From Linepithema humile (Eukaryota; Arthropoda; Insecta; Hymenoptera; Formicidae), in the NCBI RefSeq assembly GCF_040581485.1, contig NC_090129.1, positions 13,775,501-13,839,500 of the forward strand: a stretch of DNA of 64,000 nt, read 5' to 3'. The position numbers and the translations under genes are program-made. Within the stretch, counting starts at the first letter, position 1. Every line of letters begins with the position of its first letter. Positions 23,393 to 35,412 of this stretch are shown in pieces. The notes under the pieces are model-generated. The model saw nothing but the letters and a program-made list of their open reading frames with translations, was not told the origin of the DNA and made no database searches.

Positions 23393-25743
23393 TATGTTGT
23401 TGTAAAATTTAATGGAGAAGAAGAAACTGTGGCAGTTGTGCCCTTTTCATGGATTAGTGAAGATAAATTATCGTGCAAATGGCCGCCTAAGAAATTCTCT
23501 ACTGAAAAAATTACAAGATTAATTATGGGTTTGTCAAAACCTACCTCTGAATTTAATAATTATCCAGTCACAGTTATGTATGCATATGGTATGTCATAGT
23601 TTTTAAAAAAGAACAATAATGTTTCGACTAAATTTGGATAAACTCTTTAAGTTATAATTATATTTGTTCTGTCTTTTTAGATAAATATCACAGTGCCCGC
23701 AGAGCATGTAAATTAGCTGAAGATAATAGTAATCTTGACACTGCAGCAGGAGAGACTGATTTGGAAGGGCCTAGAAAAAAACGTAAGACAAAACGTTTGT
23801 ACGATTCAGAGGAGTCTGATGAATCTCCACAAGTAATAAAAAAGAAATTAAGCAGAATTACGAATTCTGATAGTGATGAGGATGAAATATCAAACGTACA
23901 AAAAATTAAAGAGACAGTTAGGACTCTTGTACAGAAGAAAAAAAATTACCCTGCCCTTCAGCATCAAACAAGCTTTCTTTCTTTAAAACACTCATCGAAG
24001 AACAGAATTGTTAAATTAGCGAAGCAGCCTACTAATACAAATGTTTCATGTTCTCGCACGTATCCCATTATTCATATAATTTAGAATCTAATTGTAATTT
24101 CTTTGTTATTTCTTTTTTATTAATAATTAGTTTTTTATATTGCAGAAGTGAGCAATCAGAATTTAACATATTTATTTAGAAATGGTAAGAATATTAATAT
24201 TATTAGTCACTGTTGTGCTTTATAATCAGTAATGGACTAGTCTTTATTTAAATCTATATTTATACAATATTATTATTTTCAATTTGCTAATTATTTATTT
24301 ATATCTAATTCTTTGATACATTTAATTGCAGAAGTCGATAGTGCAATAGATTCCAGTGCAATTGATTCCAGTGAAATAGATTCTAGTGTTGTTACAAAAG
24401 ATATTGCATTATCTACTGATTCATTGTCTATTAATTCATCTTCTATAAGTGACAGAGATGAGTTTTCTAACACAAGTGTATTAACACAAAACACATTGTT
24501 TGAGAATGGTGGGTACATTTCAATTCATTAATTCTTGATAATTAGGATTAAATATTTCTCAATATTTCTGTTATTTTATTTAGATTCAAATGATGGAATT
24601 ATTTTACCTAAGGCTGGAATTCTTAAAACTGATTGCGATACTTCTAAAAAAACTTTGTGCGCTAAGACATTATTATCTCAGACATCTATACCAACAATGA
24701 ATGGTCAGTTATTTATTTTCGTTTACTACATGAACGCTATATTTTTAAACTGTAATTCTTTTAATTATCATTTTTTGAAAAATTATAACAATTTAGATAA
24801 AAAATGTGAAATTTTGCTACAAGTTTTAATAGAGCAAATAGAGGAAGTAAGTGGAAAATTAGATCATGTTAATATGTCACTTACAAGAGTATATGCAAAA
24901 TTATTGCCTGAGGATCCAGCACCCATAAAACCTAAAGATTTACCTAATTTACCCCTTAAAAATGAAGAGGCCTTTTATGCTTTTGATAATTTTTTGAAAA
25001 ATGATGATAATTTTCTTGCAACGGTATGTACTCTTATTTGTATTTACGTAAAGTATGTTAAAACATAAACATATAAACATATAATATGTTGAATAATAAA
25101 ATGTTCAGTTAATATCAATTAAGAAATTAATAAATATATATATAGGAAATTAAAAAAATGCTTATGCGTAAGAAGTTAAAAATCTGTTTTTCCTTGTTTC
25201 AATAAATTCCAATTGCACATGTTACATTCAGGTATAGATCATATTGTAACGTGTGCAAAGTAAAACAATATTTTTTGTTTTATTATTCACTTGTATAATA
25301 AATTATGAAATTTGTACTTAAAATGCATTTGTACTTATAATTGACTTATTTCAGATTGACTATTTTGTTCTTTTGATGCCGACTGGAAAAACTAAGGAAA
25401 CAATACCTGTAGGAAAATTACTAGCTAAAATATTCTTAAATTCACTTGCAAGAATTGTTAATTATTCAGGTTCTGGGTCTGTAAAAATAAAACTCCAAGA
25501 CACGAACATTCTCACAGCTATTCAATGTAAATTTTGAATGAATTTTATATATATATATATAAAATCTTGTTTTTAGTAATATACTTGAAACTAATTTATT
25601 ATATAGAAACTAATTTATTATTTTTTTCAGGTGCTATTGTTAAAAAGATTCCGTCGTGTAATATTACACATGTTCAATCAAAAATTTCACGTTGGTTCAG
25701 TACAAGTAACCAAAGAAAAATGAATACAGTTGATATGATTTAA
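23393..25743 (+). CDS. DUF4806-domain partner gene of the CMC element, copy A
   Basis: Exons: 23393-23588, 23681 to about 24060, 24146-24184, 24332-24508, 24584-24703, 24797-25023, 25355-25526, 25631-25743. Phases agree, except that the donor of exon 2 is unclear. The first exon encodes VVVKFNGEEETVAVVPFSWI and KWPPKKF, a module shared with copy B. Next come basic and acidic patches (KKRKTKR, SDSDEDE; possible nuclear signal) and a Ser-rich linker (IDSSAIDSSEIDSS). The C terminus has a coiled-coil-like helix (IEEVSGKLDHVNMSLTRVYA) and DUF4806 (LPLKNEEAFYAFDNFL, GKLLAKIFLNSLARIVNYSG, SKISRWFSTSNQRK). There is no ATG in frame near the first exon; it joins in phase to the transposase leader exon 20680-20691. 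Function unknown; a DNA-binding accessory role like TnpA is an inference. Confidence 0.75.
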
Positions 25744-26768
25744 AAATATTTTTTTTAAATAAGCATGTGAAGATTGTTTTTTTATTTTTTTCTAAGAACA
25801 ATTATCTTATTTTCTAAACCTTTGAATTTTATTATAATCTGGATTTATTTTTATTTTTTGCTGATTTTTTGCTCATATAAGATCAACGTAGCCATCAACT
25901 TCACTGCTGCGCATCATATATAAGTCTAGATCAAAATATCAGTTCTTTGAAGAAATTTTTATTTTTATCTTTTGATTTCTTGTGATAAATAATGATTACA
26001 TATTGTGTGTACACAATTACACACAGCACTGAATAGCTGCATACGATTTCGCGTTCTTTCGTTTTTGCTTTGTCGTGTCGTACAAAAACTCGCGTCGAAA
26101 GAGTAATACGGAGAAATGAGGTAATGTTTTATTTTAAATTAAAGAAGATAATTTTATTTTTTATGTACTCAAGATTGTCATTCAAGAAAAAAAGTAATAA
26201 ATTATTAATTATTATTTTTATTAATTATATTTATTTACTTCCTATTTATATATACTACTCAATAAGTTTCTCGAAAATCTATATAGTAGCATTATTGAAT
26301 TATATATTTTCATTTTTTGTATGTATATATATATATAATCCATTGTTTACAATATTTCGCAGGTATTTTTTTATGAATATGTGAAAATATTTTGAAGTAT
26401 TTATATATATTTCGACTTTTTTATTCACAATTTTATATATACATTATATACAATACTTTGTGAGATTTGTGTTCTTGAGCTTTTATATTTTGTATTTTAT
26501 GAATGAAAAGTCAAGATTTATTATTGCTTCAAAAATCAAATATTTTCACAAATTCGTAAAATATAATAATATACCGTGAGTTTTGATTATTTTGCACAAA
26601 CACGATTTGCATTTTCTCAACAAAAAGTCAAAATACAGTCATTAAAAAGTCAAATTATGTTTCATTAAAAATGTTAAATGATATCATCTTGACTTTCTAG
26701 AAATGATTACTTTTTGACTACTTTTTGATGTCATCTAGATTTTTAAATGACTTTTTGTTCTACTTGGG
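25744..26768. other. 3' non-coding and subterminal part of CMC copy A
   Basis: AT-rich, no domain-bearing ORF. The last 150 bases hold inverted and direct AAAAGTCA repeats that probably serve as transposase binding sites (inference). Confidence 0.5.
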
Positions 26769-27512
26769 TGTCACCAATGAACTCGTTGAATGAACGGAAG
26801 CATTTGTAGTTTTTAAAAATTTAGTCAATGAACCCGATAATTTTTTACTTTTTTTTTCTTTTGTCTTTCTCTCTTGACGAAATTGAAAACCAAAAGGTTT
26901 TTTATTACTCATGGTTTCGTATAATTTCGTATAAGTATCGTGTAAATATTTGCATATTTTTTACCTATATATGCAATAAATGAATATTTATTTTATGAAC
27001 CAAAAAAAAAAGAAAAATAAGTAATAATAAACCAGAAAAAAAGAAATGAAAAAAAATGAAAAGTATAGTTTATTGTGTTTATTTTCCAATAACAAAATTA
27101 TCTGAAAGGCCGAACTCAAGTCAAATGACAATAATCATATATTCTACATTATCCGCTTGCGCGTTTTGCCGCTCTATATAGTTTATAACGTAGGCAAACT
27201 CTGTAGCGAGAACTTTTTTCATCGCTACGCCGCCACGTGATTAAATGAGATACTACAAGCGGGCGGCATCGTATTGAGTCATTTTTTTCGCTGCTGCGCC
27301 GCCACGCGATTAAACAGTTTTATAAGCAAGCACATCGAGCCGGGTAGGAGCGGATCCTCGCAGACCGAGGGCCGAGTAGTCAATTTTTATACACTTAAAA
27401 AATTATTGGCATTTATAAAATTTTGCTCCTCCAAATGTTGCGCCTCTCCAAATTTTGCGCCCTACGCTGGAGCGTATATTGCGTACTATATTGCAACGCC
27501 CCCGCATGTGTG

Positions 27513-27962
27513 TGTCTGAAGTGTGATTTGTGTGAAATTGTGTTGGGTGATATTTCTTCGGCGTATGTGGATCAGTTAATGTTAAGTGTTTGGATGTGAT
27601 TTATCGTGTGTGTGTGTGTGTATGTGTCATTTTAAATTAATAGCGCGCGCATAATAATTATTCACATTCAACATCCAACACATAACATTAATCGACTCAT
27701 ATACGCTGAAAAAGAACACACATGCATACGCATCACACATTAATACATACATACAGCTTGCCCAAAAAGACCCGGAACAATTAAATATCTCGAAAATAAA
27801 ACATTTTTAAGAAAAATGTTCTATGTGAAAGTTGTTGGGTTTTAAGTAGCGCATTACATAGCAATGTTAGTGTGATCTTGGATAGCGTTATTAAGATCAC
27901 GTAAAAATCACTTTATAATTTTTTAACCAAAACCCCTATTTTTGATTGCATATTCTTGTAGC
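27513..27962. other. Intergenic, TG/CA-rich patches
   Basis: A (TG)n tract lies at about 27607-27622. No gene recognised. Confidence 0.5.
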
Positions 27963-28706
27963 GGGTGGACTTCCGAAAAGCTATCACATCCGATTTGGCT
28001 GATATTCAGCTTAAATACTTATTTTATCTAATAAATAATATTCCCAAATGGATTTTTGACGCAAATGTCCCCTCCGCCCCCCTCAAAGGTAAACCTGTTT
28101 TTGTTAATTATTTCAGAAAGTATTTATTGTACGGAAAAGATTCTCAAACAAAAAATGAAGCTCATAAAACGCTCTACAAATAAGATCCTATACATATTTT
28201 ACCTAATTCCAATATTTTAGTTGTTATTATCAAAAAACTTGTAAAAGCCCCCATAGGAAAGGCGGCACCCACTGCATCCACGCATACACTTTACAACGCA
28301 AAGCGAGGTCCCACATGGGTTTACGACTTTCTACGCAAAGCGAGATTCAATCCAGACCCTATGTGTATAATTTTGTGATGGTGGAGCCCCCCGCAGGGAG
28401 ACGGAACACACTGCCTCCAGATTTTTGATAATAACGGCTAAAATATTGGAGTTAGGTAAAATATGTATAAGATTTTATTTATAGAGCATTTTATGGGCTT
28501 TATTTTTTGTTTGACAACTTTTTCCGTACAATGAATACTTTCTAAAATAATTAACAAAAACAGTTTTACCTTTGAGGAGGGGCTGGGGAGCGGAGAGGGC
28601 ATTTGCGCCCAAAATCCATTTGGGAATATTATTTACTAGATAAAATAAGTATTTAGACTAAAAATGAGCCAAATCGGAGGTGATAGCTTTTCGGAAGTTT
28701 ATCCCT
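27963..28706. mobile_element. Foldback element, about 740 bp
   Basis: Left arm from gtggacttccgaaaagctatc (27964) matches the complement of gatagcttttcggaagttta (28682-28701); arms of about 270 bases pair with modest divergence (aaataatattcccaaatgga and its complement at 28615-28635). The unpaired centre contains repeated tacgcaaagcgag segments and a tttgtgatggtggagcc stretch. Non-coding. Confidence 0.75.
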
Positions 28707-28821
28707 TGTAGCTGACTACAAGAACTTTTCAAAACACTATAAGAAAATTCCTTTCCATTAAGTATTTTCGGAGTTATGAGGCTTGAGAGGTACAGTACCG
28801 TCAGCATTAGTATTATCCGAT

Positions 28822-28870
28822 GCGCACCAAGGGGAGGTTGCCTGGTCGGATTTTGTGCATCGCGTGCGTG

Positions 28871-28905
<35 letters not shown>

Positions 28906-28940
28906 ATGTGTGCGTGTGTGTGTGTGCGTGTGTGTGTTGG
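28822..28940. repeat. TG-rich interspersed repeat, copy 2, with (TG)n tract
   Basis: Shares the caaggggaggttgcc.ggtcg block with the repeat at 17447 and continues into about 75 bases of TG/CG dinucleotides (28866-28938). The many Cys/Val and His/Thr frames here are artefacts of the repeat. Confidence 0.8.
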
Positions 28941-29379
28941 CAAAGGTAAGAACCTCACGGTTCGTCACTCCCGCGTACATACTTCCACGTATGCACGAGT
29001 GTAAATTTCACAAGTCAATTCAAAGGTGTCTTGACATTTGTTGACGAATTCATGTGTTAAAGCATTCCTGTGACCGTGTGTACATACCCCTACGTACGAG
29101 CCTTCTCCCTGTGTGTACATCTCTTTCATTCGATTTCCGTGTGAGCCGTATCTTCATTCTGGCATCACTGGACAACCTCATTCGGGCACCTTTGCGGCTG
29201 CAAGGAGCTAATAAAGCTAAGAAAAACAAGTACAAACCAACAGTGCGAATTGTATTACCTTGTTTCTTCCTTCAAGAAATACAATATTGTTGTTATTTAA
29301 GAAGCTGTTTGAAGCTATTCGTCTCCCGATCCTTGGTTCCTACATTATTTTGATACATTTTTTGATACAATTAATTAAA
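28941..29379. other. Spacer without recognised gene
   Basis: Slightly GC-richer stretch (29050-29240) with a 99-codon open frame that lacks known motifs. Not called as a gene. Confidence 0.4.
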
Positions 29380-31327
29380 AATGTATTTAACTGAGAGAGA
29401 AAGAATAACAGTTTTGACCCATTCCAACTTATCAGTTTGGCAAGATCATTTGAGATCAATTTAGACAAAATATTCCCTGTCACACTGCGTTCTGAGGGAA
29501 TAGATGTGCCAACAGCGCTAGCACATTTAGAATGAAGCAGATCTCGCTGTTAAGGAACGTAAAGTGATTATTATAATTAGTAAATTTTATATACATTATA
29601 TACATATTAATTAACATCACATGAAACATACCATAGCTTCATAATTAATGCAACTTGCTGCTAAAAACGTTTCCGTTTTTAGAAAGTCCTTCCTTGTTTT
29701 CAATGGAATAGAAGGAATATTAAAGGTATCATGGATTTAGCATGATCTGGATTGACAGACCGAATGATGATTGCCTGATTAATCAGCACTGAATCCAACT
29801 TTTTGCTAATTTCTAGAAGTACTGTGCTGTTCAGCTTAATTTCATTGTAACAATATTTGCATCCACAATAACCTGAGAAATGAGAAACATATCTACTAAC
29901 AACCGGCAAAGAATGTCAAAACCATAACTACCTAAACCATAAACATCTGAATTATTAATCATAAACCATAAAAATACCTTTATCTTTAAAATTGTAGAAA
30001 TAACGAGGCTTCTCTTGTAACTTTGTTTTTTTCTCATCTACTTTGTAAAAAGTTGAACAACTTTCATTTTGATCAGCCTCTGAAGTTGACGAAGAACGTC
30101 CTTCAAAGCTTGCACCAGAAGTGATGATTTGTACCAACAAACATGATGGATTTTGAGACGAACATGAAGATCCCTTATCAGAACTATTTATCCGTAATGA
30201 TGGAAATAAAAGTTGTGTGTCTTCAGGAGCGTCATCACCTGATATAAAATCAGATGTTGGGGAGTTAAGGGGGGGAGTGTTAGAAATCTCAGAGATTTTG
30301 CTACTTGTTACTTTGTCCATCATGAGAGAAAAAATTGTAGAAGCTTCACTATTAAAAAATGTTGTTACATGCTTTTTGCTTGGCATTGTTACTGATACAA
30401 ATTTTTTTTGCTTGGCATCCATTTTCCGCTGTTTTTCATACGTCTTAATAATATTACTTTGGGATGGGCTACCACAAACTTTTTGCAGTTGTCTTTGCTT
30501 TCGCTCACTGCCTTGACTGTAATTGTCTTGAAATTTCTGAAGAACTTTGATATTTTTCTCGAGAGGTTGCTTTTCCGGCACTTTCTCTTTATCTTGTTGA
30601 TTAACTTGATAGATACTTTCTTTAATTGCATTTAAACATCAGAGTTCACCAGAGGCAAAATCTTGCTATCGCTTTCATCATTACTTTCGCTAAGTTTTCT
30701 AACTTTTTCTCCTTATCTTCACTATCTTTATCGGAGTCTATATATCGCCTTGGTAGCTTCCTTCTTCATGGAGCATTATCTGCCTCTGTTTCAAGCAATG
30801 TGTCATCCTCAGCTTTTTTCAAACCTCTAACTGCATCATCATACTCACCTGCAGTAAGAAATATAAAAGCGATAATAGTTCCAATAGATTTCCAATTATA
30901 GCCGTATTAAAGAATAGTTATTTAGTTGCAATAGAAATATTGAAAAATTAAAACTTAAAGCATCAGCTTAAACTTATAAGTATTACATGAAAGAAATACA
31001 ATAAATCTGAATATTTCATATTTATTGCACAAAACTTTATTCAATGACGAATGGATAGAAAGAAATTGATATATCATATTTGACAAACTCACGGTATAAG
31101 TGAAGAACTGATCCTTTATGCAGAGGCCAATAAATGTCAGGATCAATACAATTTTTAACAGCTCTTTTTATATGTACAAGTCTCAACTTTTTCTCAGGCC
31201 AATTTTTTGGAGGCCAGAACATATCAGTAATCTCATCATCAGGCTTATCAATCCATTTAACAGGAACAACTGCGATTGTTTCTCCTTTTTTCTCTTCTTC
31301 CTCTCCCGTAAAGGCCACGACAGCATA
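29380..31327 (-). pseudogene. DUF4806 partner gene, CMC copy B, with premature stops
   Basis: Minus-strand exons: 31327-31093 encodes YAVVAFTGEEEE, ETIAVVPVKWI and FWPPKNW, the module seen in copy A. The next exon (from about 30852) begins EYDDAVRGLKKAEDD but has an in-frame TGA near 30770 and later frame slips. A Ser/Asn-rich linker is open at 30581-29955. Then come ISKKLDSVLINQAIIIRSVN (about 29840-29780), PLKTRKDFLKTETFLA (about 29705-29650) and, in the last exon (about 29515-29380), VTGNILSKLISNDLAKLISW, the DUF4806 core. The exon 1 acceptor is phase 0, matching the copy B leader exon at 34847-34833. Confidence 0.75.
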
Positions 31328-31389
31328 CTGAAAAAACAACAATACATTATAAAACCTAAAGAAAAACACAATTTAAAACCTAAATTCAT

Positions 31390-31708
31390 ATTAACTAAAA
31401 ATAATGGAAAAATGTCGAAGTACTATGATGTTCAAGAAAGAAATGACATATATTACACAGAAATGATAAGTGCATATAGAGATAATTTCTACTCGGTTCA
31501 AATATTTAATATTTTAAAGAAATATTTGAGTTGCAGTAACACTCTTGAATCAATGCTTCATATAACTAAGATTCTTGCTACATCAATAAACTGATTTTTA
31601 AAAAAAGAAAGTCCAAGACAAACAAATTATATACAAACAATGTTAATCTTTACAAAAACATAAATCTTTACAAAAAACATAAATATTCGTTTACAACTGC
31701 GCGCGCAC
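31390..31708. other. Intergenic part of CMC copy B
   Basis: AT-rich with no gene evident; separates the DUF4806 gene from the microsatellite. Confidence 0.4.
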
Positions 31709-32050
<342 letters not shown>

Positions 32051-32343
32051 ACTGCAATAAACTTTGATGAACACACACTGAAAACATGAAATATGAGTAC
32101 AGTAAATTTTTGATAGAAATGCTACTTTATCTCCACAAGTATTGTTTCACTTCTCAGAGAAACCGTAATCATAAGTGAAAAAATAAAAATTTAAACCATA
32201 TTATCACAAGAATAAATTTGATTAATAACCAATGTAGCTATATGAGATAGTAGAAAAAAATCAACAATCATGTAGTATATTACAATACAAGTAACATAGA
32301 CAATAACGAACAAATCTTATCGTTATCTTACTGTTATCAATAG

Positions 32344-34847
32344 TCATAATATACCAGAGGAACTATGCGCAAGAGGAATACATAAATATGATCTTTTATT
32401 TTCAGGAATAAGGACACATTTCATTATTGCATCATTCATCTTCCAAGATCTAACTGTTTCATCCAATTGTGAAACAAGAAGAATGCCAATCAAGGATGAG
32501 TCCATTGGGTATTGATAATAATTATTATGTGTCTGAAATCGCTGTCCACGTAGAATCATTACATTGTCTTCAGAATAAACAATATTTCGCAACAAAACCA
32601 CTGATCTGTCTTCAGTTTTAAAGCAATGATCAGGAGCAATACATTTCAATGTAAACTTATTGCTTGTAAGCATTTTATAGCACTTCCCTTGAACAGTTTC
32701 ATTGGGATCAATATGATTTCCTGTCAACTGTATACCCTCAATAATATTCTTCGACTCTGATAGTCGCCCATTCGTTTCAGCATCCCTTTTTGCTAATTGT
32801 TGCAAATTGATTGATGATATCCTGATCTTAATGATTGCTTGATTGTCTTCAGATAGTTTTCATATGGAAAAGCACTAAATGAGTCCAAGGATCCATGCTC
32901 ATCGCATTCATCAACTAGATGAGTAAGTCCATGCACATTAGACACAACAAAGTCACGGCTGAAGATATGACTACTAGATTGCACGAATAAGTTCAAAAAT
33001 ACTCTAGCAGCATTTCTCATTGCAATATTCTGCACAAGTAAAGGAGAAGCTAAGATGTAAATGCTACAGTGGAAAAACAAGAAAGTGCAATATATTCTGT
33101 TAGGAGTATGATCCTTCATTACTTTAATACCATCATATAGTAAAAATCTTCTCAATTCTGTAGCCTTAAGATGAGAAACCTTCTTAAATTTATAAGGCTT
33201 TCGATTGAATTCTCTGGGAATAAACTGACCAATCCATGCTGAAGTATTTTTAAAAGCTTTTATGTTTTCATCCATTAATTTACCTCGATTTCTTATTTCC
33301 AGTAATCGCATCAAAAACTTCTTCATCACACCAATGCACACAAGATGAAGATATTCAAGCCTGAATTGGGATACCATTCCAATATTAAGTCGCTCTTCTA
33401 ATGGTGATAATCCTTGATGATGTTCAGGATTTTTTCTGTCAATAAATGATTGATCCGCGCGCGCGTACGCTTCTGTCCATTATTCAAATAAACCATCCTA
33501 TTATGGTACCATTCACCTTCAATCTCACACTTTTCACAGGAGAACAATCCATTATGTCCAATAATGCATTTTACAAACAATCTTGCCGGAGTATCACAAA
33601 TAAAGTTATATATAGACACATCATAAATATGATCATTAAATTGGAAACCGTTTAAGGAAAGTTCCTCCATCTCATTAATAAATTCTTGTAAAAATTGTTC
33701 TAGTGTTGAGGGCTTTCATTCTATACCAAAATAAACACTAATAATAAAAAGCTCACAAGTCTTGTCAGCCAAAGATCCTAGAATGGGCCAAAAATTCAAC
33801 TTTCCACAATTATCCAAAGGCAATCCATCTATGCTAATATTCAGTCGTATTCGTCCATGAGTATCTAAATATTCTTGAGTAAAAAAAAATATCGAGATTT
33901 CTTTTTATTCCCTTGTGTCACATATGACCATTATCAATCTCAAACACTGTCGTAGTCTTAGGTGTATTCAGTAAGAATACATATGTCTTAGGAAGTTCTG
34001 GATGCACTTTGTGTAAAAGACTCAACAAACTGTTCGCTTTCCTTTTTGAGACACCATGAGAAGCCCATTCTGTCAGGGCCATACGTAAGTAGACACCCTC
34101 ATTAAACTCATCTGATTTACTATCAGTAATATCCTCTATGGAATCCCGTGTATTTTCTGTTGACTAATCATTATTATCATCTGAAATATCGTCTTCAGAT
34201 TGACTGTCATCTTCTATTTGCTCTTGTGTAAATTGTTCTTGTATTTGCATATTGACATCCGCATCTGATTCTTCCAAGTCTAGAACTTCTTCTTCGTATA
34301 CACTTGAATGATGAGATGCATCATATGATTTACTTGATTCTTCATATTCATGCAATTGTAATCTTAATCTACGTCTACGTTCCATTTCAGCTAATCTTCT
34401 TAGAATCCGTTCATGACGATTTTACATATGAAAGAATCAAATTGCATTATCAAGAATCAAGATGTCTTATTCACTTAGGTTGATAGCAGAGAACGAAGTG
34501 TAAGCACTTAATCGTGGACATATGTTAAGGCAGAGAAAAACGTATACGTAATACATAAGTCGTGAAAGGTTATTATATGTGAATGCGATACGCGTATTAC
34601 GTATACGGCTGATGACAGAGAACAAGAAGTAAGCGTTTTTGTCTATCGTAGTAATCATAATCATGGACGTATGGTAAGACACAGAAAAACGTATACGTAA
34701 AACATAACATAACCGCATTTACATGGGAAGAACGCCGGTTAACCAAACTTAACCTCAATTTATCAAGGCCGCCAAATAATTATTTTATGCTAAAAAAATA
34801 AAGAAAATATTATACAAACAATTCATACTTACTTGTCTTTTATCCAT
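32344..34847 (-). pseudogene. CMC transposase (tnp2/DUF4218 type), copy B, multiply broken
   Basis: Leader exon 34847-34833 encodes MDKRQ before gtaagt. The body starts near 34425 with an Arg-rich stretch and an acidic stretch (LDLEESDADVN) ending in a stop at 34164. Conserved blocks follow: LTEWASHGVSKRKANSLLSL (about 34075-34015), then several stops, then ICDTPARLFVK and CEKCEIEGEWYHNRM (33600-33480), MVSQFRLEYLHLV (33377), TELRRFLLYDGIKV, the DUF4218-like HGLTHLVDEC and SFSAFPYENYL, and a shifted last segment from QQLAKRDAE to 32344. At least three shifts and several stops. Gene order (transposase, then DUF4806) matches copy A. Confidence 0.82.
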
Positions 34848-35105
34848 GTTGATCCGATGTAAATCGATTGAAAGTTATTTTTTTATATCGGCTATCACCC
34901 ACACGGAACAAAAACCTCTAATAGATATCCACTAGATGTCCATCATGGAGATTCGAAACCTCTATTAGATATTTATGTAATCTCCTATAGATGTCTACTA
35001 GACATCCATAGTTCCGTATTACATACCTCCCTTCGACATCCATTAAATATATTCATATGGAGCAATCATGTTCCATAGATATTTCATAGAGCTTTGATGG
35101 ATTGT

Positions 35106-35338
35106 AGTTTCAATTCGTCATTAATAAAATTATTTGGAAGTAAAGTCACAAATATGATTGCGAGATAGTCTTGTTTATGTAGGTGTTAACAGAATGTCAC
35201 GACTATGAGACAGTCGAGAACTGTGAGACAGTCGAGAACATGGTGACATTCTGTTAACACCTACATAAACAAGACTATCTCGCAATCACATTTGTGACTT
35301 TACTTCCAAATAATTTTATTAATGACGAATTGAAACCA
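35106..35338. repeat. Near-perfect hairpin, about 98-base arms
   Basis: The arm starting tagtttcaattcgtcattaa pairs with ttaatgacgaattgaaacca at 35319-35338. The loop contains two copies of gagacagtcgagaac. It sits directly upstream of the hammerhead-like motif. Confidence 0.9.
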
Positions 35339-35365
35339 CAATCTTTCTACTAAACAGATTTGTAA

Positions 35366-35412
35366 CGTTAGCACTAAAGATGGCTGAATGATCAGCCGAA
35401 ACGTTTGACATC
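35366..35412 (+). ncRNA. Hammerhead-ribozyme-like motif, degenerate copy
   Basis: Core-like CTAAAGA, a six-base stem II (GGCTGA/TCAGCC, loop ATGA), then GAAAC. The intact core would read CTGAAGA, so this copy has a G-to-A change, and its outer stem does not pair well. It is closely related to the motif at 62078-62122. Confidence 0.4.

Larger units (their letters stand above)
20246..26768 (+). mobile_element. CMC/CACTA-like element, copy A, two genes, inserted in hAT
   Basis: Inverted ends share CCCAAGNAGAACANAAA (20246 rightward; 26768 leftward) and are followed by scattered AAAAGTCA-type subterminal repeats (20295-20310; 26625-26750). Flanking TG on both sides is a 2 bp target duplication. 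Restoring the hAT frame across the site supports these borders. It carries a transposase gene (20680-23112) and a DUF4806 gene (23393-25743) in the same direction. The 500 or more bases at each end are non-coding. Confidence 0.85.
17832..26912 (-). pseudogene. hAT transposase (ZMYM1/DUF4371-like) split by a transposon
   Basis: The main block 20245-17832 is open for about 800 codons. It contains a TTF-type zinc finger region (KNAVFCFSC...F), the DUF4371 RNase H-like core (NSSKYFAIIADSTPD, then the GYDN..NMKGKN.G region and CACHSLNL) and the C-terminal hAT dimerisation motif (TDEASFSKLKLIKNYLRSTM). The apparent start codon at 20267 belongs to the inserted CMC element, not to hAT. The true N terminus is found beyond the insert at 26912-26769, from an ATG encoding MSNKKPFGFQFRQERK, then a Lys-rich run with a one-base frame slip in a poly(A) tract, then KKLSGSLTKFLK, a motif typical of ZMYM1-like starts. 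So the gene was broken by insertion but decayed little afterwards. Confidence 0.88.
17555..27504 (-). mobile_element. hAT element with a nested CMC element; 8 bp target duplication
   Basis: Ends are inverted: CGGGGGCGTTGC at 17555 and GCAACGCCCCCG at 27493-27504. The flanks are the identical octamer catgtgtg (17547-17554 and 27505-27512), the hAT duplication length. Removing the 6.5 kb insert leaves about 3.4 kb, a normal size for this hAT clade. The transposase gene runs right to left. Confidence 0.9.

Noticed and set aside
27274..27519. ORF at the right end of the hAT element
   Set aside because: It overlaps the inverted terminus and subterminal sequence and has no homologous block in the transposase.
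29054..29353. 99-codon plus-strand ORF in a slightly GC-richer patch
   Set aside because: No recognisable domain, no splice partner and no repeat support; likely chance.
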